Origin: JBHHXR01 sp046757205
Lineage (GTDB): Bacteria > Pseudomonadota > Alphaproteobacteria > Rhodobacterales > Rhodobacteraceae
Direction of reading: 5' to 3'
Assembly (NCBI GenBank): GCA_046757205.1
Contig: JBHHXR010000059.1
Location: 1-15,448 of the forward strand
DNA length: 15,448 nt
This document shows positions 7,534 through 13,011 of this stretch, in pieces. The translations under genes were made by a program, and so were the position numbers. Each line of letters begins with the position of its first letter. The stretch's first letter is position 1. The notes under the pieces were generated by a model, which saw nothing but the letters and a program-made list of their open reading frames with translations, did not search any database and was not told where the DNA came from.

Positions 7534-8759
7534 TCCGGTGCCTCCGCCCTGTGGGGCCCGCCGCCGGGTCCAGTCAATGTCGCGCGCGCGGCGACCGTCT
7601 CTTCTGCCACGCCCTCGCGGCGGAAATAATGGATGATCGGCGCGATCAGTCCGTTGCGGAAGAAGCGAAGGGTGACCATCAGCAGGATTCCGAAGAACAC
7701 CAGCCGCCAGATCGTCATGTCGATCTCGACCCCGCCGATCACGAAGCTGTTTCGCAGAAGCTCCAGCGCCACCTGCAGAAGGATCGCGCCGATGGCGGCC
7801 GCGACGAAGTTTTCGATGCCGCCGATCACGGCCATGGCCACGACAAGGCTCATCTGCAGCAGGAACAGCATGTTCGGCGTGATGATCTGAACGTAGTGCC
7901 CCTGTACGGCGCCCGCAGCGGCGGCCATCGCGCAGGTGACGGTGAAGACCAGGACCTTGTAGCGGACGGTGTTCACGCCAAGCGCGGCGGCGGCGTCCTG
8001 ATCCTCGCGCAATGCCCTAACGAAGAGGCCGAATTTGGACCGTGCCAGCCAGGTCAGGATCAGCAGGCAGACGATCAGAAGCGCCAGCATCGTGTAGTAG
8101 GGCGGGATCTTGTCGGTGGGCTCGAAATAAGTTCCGAACCATGTGACGCCATTGGGATAAAGCGGGGGCAGCTCCAAACCGGCCTGACCGCGGGTGACGT
8201 CGATCTCGGCGGAAATCGTGGCCTTCAGGATCTCGGAAAACCCAAGCGTGAAAAGCGCCAGGTAGGCCGCCCGCAGCCGCAGCACCAGCATGCCGATCAG
8301 GAACCCGGCAATGCCGCCCATGATAGTGCCCAACAGGATGCCCAGCGGCACCGGCATCGACGTCACCTCGACGCTGCCGCCCCATGCCTCCATCGCCTGC
8401 CGCAGGCAATCCTGCGTCAACGTTGTCGAGGTCACGCCGATCGGGTTCACCACTACCAGCCACTGCCCGAAAAACCCGGTTTCCCAGCACAGTCCGGTGG
8501 CTTCGGGCGAGATATAGATATAGTGGGAAAACAGCCCGGTCGTGTAGGCGCCAATGGCCATGAATCCCATATGCCCGAACGAGAATTGCCCGGCATAGCC
8601 CGACAGCATCGACCAGCTTGCCGCCAGGATGGCGTAGAAAAAGCCGGTGATCAGGATGTGCATGATATAGTCGTAGTCGGCCCTCCCGTAGATCAGCGGA
8701 AACACCAGCAGCAGGATCAGGAACAGGCCGCCGGCGATATTCGGTACTTGTCTACGCAT
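7530..8759 (-). CDS. livM: Branched-chain amino acid-type ABC transporter permease LivM
   Basis: The 409-residue polytopic inner-membrane protein shows the LivM hallmarks SMLSGYAGQFSFGHMGFMAIGAY (50-72), LRLRAAYLALFTLGFSEIL (160-178) with the ATPase coupling region, and LLILTWLARSKFGLFVRALREDQDAAAALG further on. About nine hydrophobic segments can be recognised. Between the second and third conserved helical blocks lies a hydrophilic stretch of about 55-60 residues (79-136) with two cysteines, C91 and C118, likely periplasmic. The Arg/Glu-rich C-terminal tail is cytoplasmic. A GGGGAG Shine-Dalgarno sequence sits almost directly before the ATG at 8759. The gene begins 13 nt after the livH stop. 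Confidence 0.92.
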   Translation of the reverse strand: MRRQVPNIAGGLFLILLLVFPLIYGRADYDYIMHILITGFFYAILAASWSMLSGYAGQFSFGHMGFMAIGAYTTGLFSHYIYISPEATGLCWETGFFGQWLVVVNPIGVTSTTLTQDCLRQAMEAWGGSVEVTSMPVPLGILLGTIMGGIAGFLIGMLVLRLRAAYLALFTLGFSEILKATISAEIDVTRGQAGLELPPLYPNGVTWFGTYFEPTDKIPPYYTMLALLIVCLLILTWLARSKFGLFVRALREDQDAAAALGVNTVRYKVLVFTVTCAMAAAAGAVQGHYVQIITPNMLFLLQMSLVVAMAVIGGIENFVAAAIGAILLQVALELLRNSFVIGGVEIDMTIWRLVFFGILLMVTLRFFRNGLIAPIIHYFRREGVAEETVAARATLTGPGGGPHRAEAPD

Positions 8760-8772
8760 CTCCCCGCCCCCC

Positions 8773-10041
8773 TCAGAACTGACCGTGCGCGCCGCCGGCG
8801 AAGCGACGGCCGAACATGCCGGTGGGTCGCAGAAGCAGCGTCAGCGTCAGCACGATCATGCCGTAGGCGGGGATATAGCTGGCGGCCTTCTGCGGGTCCG
8901 GGACGCAGCCAGTGCCCGCGGCCTCGACCAGCCCGACCATGATGCCGCCGACAAAGGCGCCGGGCAGCGAGCCGAGCCCGCCGAGAACGACGATAACAAA
9001 GCTGCGCATCGCGGGAATGGCACCGACCTGCGGCAGCCAGGAGAACGCCTGAACCAGAAGCGCACCGGCCAGCGCGGCGATCATGCCGCCCAGCGCGAAG
9101 GCCAGCATGTTCATACGGTCGGGGTTGATCCCGGCAATGGCCGCGGCTTCCCGGTCCTGGCTGACGGCGCGCAGCGCCTTGCCGGTCCAGGTGCGGTGCA
9201 TCAGGTAGAGCAATGCCAAAAGAACCAGGATGCAAGTTATGGCGGCGGTGAACCGCGGGCTGGAAATCGAGACCTGCTCGAACAATGTCATGCTGCCGCG
9301 CGAGGTCTTGATCCAGACCGGATCGGCCCCTTCCGGCCAGCTCCAGCGCGGAAAACTAAGGAATCGCTGCGCCTTGACCGGGTTTGCGCCCGCCAGCGCC
9401 TGCACGAAATACTGCAGGGTAAAGGCAAGGCCGAAGGTGACGAGAATACCATATTCCACGGGCCGGTCGATCTGGCCGTGATACATCGGTGTCAGCATCA
9501 GGCGTTCAAACACCGCGCCGATCACAAAAGCCACGGCGCAGGCGCCGAGAACGGCCAGCAGCGGATTGATCCCCGGGATCCAGACCGCACTGATGAAATA
9601 GACCAGCATACCGCCGATCATGTAAAACTCGCCGTGGCTGAAACTGACGACGCCGAGGATCGAAAAGATCAGCGACAGCCCCAGCGCCATGAAACCATAA
9701 ATGATGCCGATGATCAGCCCGTTCACGAACTGGCTGGCGACAAAGCCGCCGGAGGTGACACAGATGTTTTCGGGGTCGGCAAAGCTAAAGGTGACGGCAA
9801 CTAGAAGAACGGTCAGCAGGCCCAGCCCGACGATCAGGTAGTTAGACGATTTGGGTGTTTTTGCCCAAAGCGCGGCTATGCCGACGGGACCCAGCGATGC
9901 GCCCGCCATAGCGCCCACGAAATTGGCGTTCGACGTGTCCAGATCGCGTGCGAGATAGCGGCGCTTGATCAGGATCGATCCGGCGACGCCCCAGACGATC
10001 ATCCAGACGATTACGCCCCAGAACAGCATCGGGAATTGCAA
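8773..10041 (-). CDS. livH: Branched-chain amino acid-type ABC transporter permease LivH with N-terminal extension
   Basis: The 422-residue membrane protein starts its canonical LivH part at about residue 104 (QFVNGLIIGIIYGFMALGLSLIFSILGVVSFSHGEFYMIGG). It also has the conserved coupling segment TWTGKALRAVSQDREAAAIAGINPDR and the ending TLLLRPTGMFGRR. Most LivH proteins are about 290-310 residues. The additional 100 or so residues at the N-terminus contain hydrophobic segments near 4-24, 41-60 and 68-88. The extension looks genuine: the TTG at 10041 has a strong Shine-Dalgarno AGGGGGA (10048-10054) at 6-nt spacing, and the frame is open throughout. An ATG at 10029 is an alternative but lacks this spacing. 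Function of the extension is unknown. Confidence 0.9.
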   Translation of the reverse strand: MQFPMLFWGVIVWMIVWGVAGSILIKRRYLARDLDTSNANFVGAMAGASLGPVGIAALWAKTPKSSNYLIVGLGLLTVLLVAVTFSFADPENICVTSGGFVASQFVNGLIIGIIYGFMALGLSLIFSILGVVSFSHGEFYMIGGMLVYFISAVWIPGINPLLAVLGACAVAFVIGAVFERLMLTPMYHGQIDRPVEYGILVTFGLAFTLQYFVQALAGANPVKAQRFLSFPRWSWPEGADPVWIKTSRGSMTLFEQVSISSPRFTAAITCILVLLALLYLMHRTWTGKALRAVSQDREAAAIAGINPDRMNMLAFALGGMIAALAGALLVQAFSWLPQVGAIPAMRSFVIVVLGGLGSLPGAFVGGIMVGLVEAAGTGCVPDPQKAASYIPAYGMIVLTLTLLLRPTGMFGRRFAGGAHGQF

Positions 10042-10047
10042 GTGACG

Positions 10048-10054
10048 TCCCCCT
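10048..10054 (-). promoter_or_regulatory. Shine-Dalgarno sequence supporting the TTG start of livH
   Basis: Minus-strand AGGGGGA ends 6 nt before the TTG at 10041. It is one of the strongest ribosome binding sites in the window. It favours the long, N-terminally extended form of LivH over internal ATG starts. Confidence 0.6.
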
Positions 10055-10090
10055 GTTTCGCCCGGGTCTTTCCGGGTCTGATATTCAAGT

Positions 10091-10118
10091 CCCCGGGCGC
10101 CACATCAGGCGCCCGGGG
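10091..10118 (-). terminator. GC-rich intercistronic hairpin between the binding-protein gene and livH
   Basis: CCCCGGGCGCC (10091-10101) and GGCGCCCGGGG (10108-10118) form a perfect 11-bp, almost all G/C stem with a 6-nt loop. It lies 8 nt past the stop of the binding-protein gene and 49 nt before the livH Shine-Dalgarno sequence. Downstream on the minus strand the sequence is mixed with no U-tract, so full termination is unlikely. Partial termination or protection of the upstream mRNA from 3' exonucleases would give the usual excess of binding protein over permease. Confidence 0.65.
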
Positions 10119-10126
10119 CGCTAGGC

Positions 10127-11371
10127 TTACTGGTTGACGTTGACCGGATCGCCGGTCTTGTAGGCGTCGGGCCAGACGATCGTGGCGTCACCCGAGTTCT
10201 CGCCCTCTTTCTGGTACTGGATCACTGTCAGAGCCACGTCGGGCCACTGATGCCAGTTCTCGTCGCCCTTGCCGTCTTCGGAGGGATCCTTCTTGGTGCC
10301 ATACGGGAAGTAGATCTTGCCCAGCGTGCCGTCATACTCGATGTTTTCCAGCGCCTCGACGATCGCATCGCCATCGGTGCTGCCGGCCGCCTCGATCGCC
10401 TTGACCAGGATCACTATCGAATCGTAGGCTTCCATGGCATAGCTTTCCACCGCGCCCTTGCCGGTACGCTCCTTGTACTTGGCGGCAAACGCCTTGCCCT
10501 CGGGGGTAAAGAGGTTTTCGGGCACGCCGATGCGCTGCACGAAGGCATAGTTGCCGTCCGGCACGTTCTCCCAGTAGGCCTTGGATTCAAGCGAGACCTG
10601 GCCGGCATGGAACGGAATGTCGAGCGAGCCGATGCCGGCATCCGACGCCTGCTGCTGGAAGTTGTAGCCGGCCTCGCCGGTGGCCAGCACGACGATCATA
10701 TCGGGGTTTTCCGCCTTCATCCGCTGCACGATCCCGGAATAATCCTGGGTGCCGATATCGACCGAGAAGACCACCACTTCCTTGCCGCCGGATTCGAGGC
10801 CCTTCTTGGTCTCTTCGGCGGCCGGAATGCCGTAATCGGTGTTCTCGGTCAGGATCGCCACCTTCTCGACGCCCGGTATTTCGAGCGCGTGCTTCCAGAT
10901 CGTCGACGAGGCCCACGAACTGAGCGGCGCGATGCGGAAGATGTATTTCTGCTTGTCGCCCGTAATGGTGTCGTTCCACGTCTCGGCGAAAACCGTGGGC
11001 ACGCCAAGCCGGTTGGATACGTCTTTGGAGGCCACGCCGACCGAGCTGTGATAGCCGCCGCCAATCGCCACAACGCCATCCTGCGCGATGAACTTCTCCA
11101 TCAATGCAGTGCCTTTTTCCGGCAGGCCTTCGGTATCTCCGATGACCACGTCGATATCGCAGCCCAGCACGCCGCCGGCGGCGTTGATGTCTTCCTCGGC
11201 GATCAGCATCGCATCGCGCATTGCCTCACCGCCGACAACAGTGCCCGGCGCCGACAATGGCGCCATGCCGCCGATCTTTATCGGGCAATCCTGCGCCGAA
11301 GCTGTACCGGCCCAAAGCGCCAGCACGCTCGCGAAGGTAAGAATTGAATATCTCCTGGTAGAATTGATCAT
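10127..11371 (-). CDS. Periplasmic substrate-binding protein of a branched-chain amino acid-type (HAAT) ABC transporter
   Basis: Start is the ATG at 11371, giving 414 residues. Translation from the farther upstream open frame would add 131 residues crossing the divergent promoter region and is rejected. A Sec signal peptide is clear: basic STRRYS, hydrophobic ILTFASVLALWAG, and cleavage after TASA (residue 26). The mature part is a type I periplasmic binding protein (Peripla_BP_6): PIKIGGMAPLSAPG, GGEAMRDAMLIAEEDINAAGG, GGYHSSVGVASKDV, ILTENTDYGIPAAEE, YAMEAYDSI. Ligands of this family include branched-chain amino acids, amides, urea and aromatic compounds; the sequence does not tell which applies here. 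It is the first operon gene. A Shine-Dalgarno GGGAGGA lies 5 nt before the start and a stable hairpin follows its stop. Confidence 0.92.
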   Translation of the reverse strand: MINSTRRYSILTFASVLALWAGTASAQDCPIKIGGMAPLSAPGTVVGGEAMRDAMLIAEEDINAAGGVLGCDIDVVIGDTEGLPEKGTALMEKFIAQDGVVAIGGGYHSSVGVASKDVSNRLGVPTVFAETWNDTITGDKQKYIFRIAPLSSWASSTIWKHALEIPGVEKVAILTENTDYGIPAAEETKKGLESGGKEVVVFSVDIGTQDYSGIVQRMKAENPDMIVVLATGEAGYNFQQQASDAGIGSLDIPFHAGQVSLESKAYWENVPDGNYAFVQRIGVPENLFTPEGKAFAAKYKERTGKGAVESYAMEAYDSIVILVKAIEAAGSTDGDAIVEALENIEYDGTLGKIYFPYGTKKDPSEDGKGDENWHQWPDVALTVIQYQKEGENSGDATIVWPDAYKTGDPVNVNQ

Positions 11372-11376
11372 AAAGG

Positions 11377-11383
11377 TCCTCCC
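11377..11383 (-). promoter_or_regulatory. Shine-Dalgarno sequence of the binding-protein gene
   Basis: Minus-strand GGGAGGA sits 5 nt upstream of the ATG at 11371. It fixes the start so that the protein begins with a good signal peptide. Confidence 0.7.
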
Positions 11384-11392
11384 GTTTGCTGA

Positions 11393-11412
11393 CGAGACAC
11401 TGCGAAGTCTCG
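11393..11412 (-). promoter_or_regulatory. Small dyad in the 5' leader of the operon
   Basis: CGAGAC (11393-11398) and GTCTCG (11407-11412) form a 6-bp inverted repeat with an 8-nt spacer, about 22 nt upstream of the binding-protein ATG. It could be a leader hairpin or a protein-binding site. A short dyad like this can arise by chance. Confidence 0.3.
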
Positions 11413-11451
11413 CCCGTTCAGTGGTCATGTGATTCTTATCGTTGTCCGGCG

Positions 11452-11480
11452 ACCATACGGACCCATGCCCGGCAACGCAA
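11452..11480 (-). promoter_or_regulatory. Candidate sigma-70-type promoter of the transport/catabolic operon
   Basis: On the minus strand TTGCGT (11475-11480) is followed after 17 nt by TATGGT (11452-11457). The fit is moderate (3/6 and 4/6) with ideal spacing, giving a predicted leader of about 75 nt before the ATG at 11371. A GCAAAC hexamer (11477-11482, plus strand) overlaps the -35 element. No transcription data support it. Confidence 0.3.
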
Positions 11481-11542
11481 ACCGGGCTCGGAAACGGCGT
11501 TCGAGCGGTCAGCGCATGGCCCGACGGAAGTTCGGGAATCGC

Positions 11543-11563
11543 GTTTGCCCAATTGGCGCAAAC
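11543..11563. promoter_or_regulatory. Operator candidate, GTTTGC-N9-GCAAAC dyad
   Basis: GTTTGC (11543-11548) and GCAAAC (11558-11563) are exact inverted repeats around a near-palindromic CCAATTGG centre. The site is 16 nt before the start of the DUF1194 gene. Two more copies of the hexamer occur in the same intergenic region (11384-11389 and 11477-11482). A regulator site shared by the divergent genes is a reasonable inference; no regulator gene is in the window. Confidence 0.4.
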
Positions 11564-11578
11564 CCGTGTAACTGACGC

Positions 11579-12376
11579 ATGGCAGATCTCTACCAGAAGT
11601 TTTTCGTGATCATCTTTTTTATGATCGCGGGGTTTGGCCAGAGCACCAATGCCCAGTCTATTCAGGTCGATCTTGAACTGGTCCTGGCGGTGGATGGATC
11701 GCGCAGTGTCGACGCCGACGAATTTTCTCTTCAGACCGAAGGCATCGCTGCGGCATTCCTTCATGAAGACGTCCTCGTTGCCCTGAGCGCTGCGGCCCCT
11801 CGGGGTATCGCGGTGGCACTTGTGCAGTGGGCGGGCTCGTTAGACCAACTGACAGTTGTGGACTGGCACCATTTGAAAGATCGTGAAGGTGCACAGATCT
11901 TCGCAGAGCAGATATTGCTCAAAGGCCGGCAAGTTAGGCCCGGCGGCACGGATATCGGCGAGGCGATTGTTTTCAGCCTTGCGCTGCTGGGTCGCAATCG
12001 CTTTGACGGGACCCGCCGGGTCATTGACGTTTCAGGAGATGGCTACGACAACGCAGGCGGGCGTCCTGAAACAGCGCGTGACATTGCATTAGGTGAGGGC
12101 GTGGTCATCAACGGTCTGACGATCTTGAACGAGACGCCGCAGCTTCACGGATATTATGCTAGGCGTGTTGTCGGCGGCCCCGGAAGTTTCGTCATTGAGG
12201 CAGTGGACTATTCGACATTTGCCACCGCCTTTCGTCTAAAGCTCATTCGGGAGATAGCCGGGCAAAGATTGGCTCGGGCAGAGGCCGCCTCGATCATCAA
12301 GAGTGATGGAACTCATGGCATAGTCGTCCGAATATATTCAGGTCGCATGCTCAACAAGCGATTTGCCTCTCAGTAA
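11579..12376 (+). CDS. DUF1194 family secreted protein with von Willebrand factor A-like fold
   Basis: The 265-residue protein begins with a Sec-type signal sequence (hydrophobic FFVIIFFMIAGFG, likely cleavage after TNA near residue 25). The mature part opens with VDLELVLAVDGSRSVD, containing the MIDAS motif DxSxS at 39-43. The other MIDAS elements are the threonine of GGTDIGEAI and the aspartate of VIDVSGDGYDN. The GLTILNE and FVIEAVDYSTFATAFRLKLIREI segments are typical of DUF1194, a family common in Alphaproteobacteria with no established function. It is probably a periplasmic metal-dependent adhesion or binding protein. The gene is divergent from the operon and separated by 207 nt. No clear Shine-Dalgarno sequence precedes the ATG; a second Met at residue 15 would destroy the signal peptide, so the first is preferred. 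Confidence 0.85.
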   Translation: MADLYQKFFVIIFFMIAGFGQSTNAQSIQVDLELVLAVDGSRSVDADEFSLQTEGIAAAFLHEDVLVALSAAAPRGIAVALVQWAGSLDQLTVVDWHHLKDREGAQIFAEQILLKGRQVRPGGTDIGEAIVFSLALLGRNRFDGTRRVIDVSGDGYDNAGGRPETARDIALGEGVVINGLTILNETPQLHGYYARRVVGGPGSFVIEAVDYSTFATAFRLKLIREIAGQRLARAEAASIIKSDGTHGIVVRIYSGRMLNKRFASQ

Positions 12377-12386
12377 GATCGGCATG

Positions 12387-12429
12387 GCGCTTGTCGAATG
12401 AATTGTTCAAGCGCAGAATCTATTCTGCG
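12387..12429 (+). terminator. Two adjoining dyads after the DUF1194 gene, terminator candidate
   Basis: GCGCTTG (12387-12393) pairs with CAAGCGC (12408-12414) around a 14-nt loop. Directly next to it, CGCAGAAT (12412-12419) and ATTCTGCG (12422-12429) are exact inverted repeats separated by 2 nt. The two share bases 12412-12414, so only one hairpin can form at a time. They begin 11 nt after the stop codon. No U-tract follows, so efficiency as an intrinsic terminator is doubtful. Confidence 0.35.
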
Positions 12430-12880
12430 GATTTCGTCAATAATACGGCAAACATCCGTCGGAACATTGGTGCTGGTAGTTTTTTCCTGCGTCTCGATTG
12501 TCGAAACCAACCGCAGCGAATGGGTGGACTGGATTAGACCGGTCCGATCAGTTTTGAACGACCACTCTGGAGAAATTCGCTGCGCCGCCGAATCCTCGTT
12601 GCCGCGCGGGCGAAGGCTTTCTGCGTCAGCAGTAGCCGCGTTTGCACGAGTCTCCTTCGTCCCGCGTTGCAGTCGTTGCCAACCAGCGGGTTGAATGACA
12701 GCAATGGCTTAAAGCGCGTCATGTAGGTTCGTACCGGATACAGCTGGTGTTTGTCTCGATTTTTACTCGGTCAAAAATAAGACCGTAAGCACCGGAAATT
12801 TAAGAGAAAATCGCCTGAATTCCACTGCCCAATTTGGACAGCGCTCCTCTAAGTTGTTGAATTTTCGAGTGTATGACACC

Positions 12881-12926
12881 CTTCGGGAGGCAGGGGCCGG
12901 GGGTTCGAATCTCGCCACTCCGACCA
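12881..12926 (+). pseudogene. 3' half of a tRNA-Pro(CGG), 5' half missing
   Basis: The sequence runs from the anticodon loop and 3' anticodon stem (CTTCGGGAGGCAGGGG, anticodon CGG) through a T-arm with GGTTCGAATC to the acceptor strand CACTCCG and ACCA. This is the normal order and spacing of an alphaproteobacterial tRNA-Pro. The 77-nt gene would have to start near 12850, but no matching acceptor 5' strand or D-arm is there. The T-stem has a mismatch and a wobble pair, and the 5' anticodon stem is wrong. Such 3' tRNA fragments are typical attachment-site remnants of integrated elements. Confidence 0.6.
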
Positions 12927-12989
12927 ATGATTTCAAATACTTATGAATTGATCTCACCCCCAGTGGTGGCGATGATGTGTCGTATGATG

Positions 12990-13011
12990 GTAACCGTCCG
13001 ATGTGACCGCT
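12990..13011 (+). repeat. Left terminal inverted repeat of the IS66 element
   Basis: It begins GTAACCGTCCG and contains TGACCGCT. It matches the reverse complement of 15294-15315 at 20 of 22 positions and lies immediately past the tnpC stop codon. Confidence 0.75.

Larger units (their letters stand above)
12377..12989. other. Gene-poor scar between the DUF1194 gene and the IS66 element
   Basis: No open frame here resembles a known protein. A plus-strand frame at 12398-12694 (98 codons) and minus-strand frames at 12534-12722 and 12763-12957 have low-complexity or tRNA-antisense sequence and no convincing ribosome binding sites. What can be seen is a pair of dyads just after the DUF1194 stop and the 3' half of a tRNA-Pro at 12881-12926. 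The stretch around 12770-12870 is clearly more A/T-rich than its surroundings. The region reads as the remains of past insertions and deletions. Confidence 0.5.

Noticed and set aside
7551..8942. 463-codon plus-strand open frame
   Set aside because: It is the antisense shadow of livM, with Gln/Arg/His-rich sequence that lacks any membrane or domain pattern.
11372..11764. Upstream open frame that would lengthen the binding protein by 131 residues
   Set aside because: It would cross the divergent control region and overlap the DUF1194 gene, and it would bury a clear signal peptide. The ATG at 11371 has an ideal Shine-Dalgarno sequence.
12398..12694. 98-codon plus-strand frame after the DUF1194 gene
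   Set aside because: Its start lies within the loop of a dyad, it has no Shine-Dalgarno sequence, and the composition does not look coding.
12785..12806. GTAAGCACCGGAAATTT, resembling an IS66-type terminal repeat
   Set aside because: There is no matching partner repeat in the window, and the resident IS66 element has its own ends at 12990 and 15315.
12763..12957. 64-codon minus-strand frame reading ARFEPPAPASRRV
   Set aside because: This peptide is the antisense reading of the tRNA-Pro T-arm and anticodon arm, a well-known source of spurious conserved hypothetical proteins.
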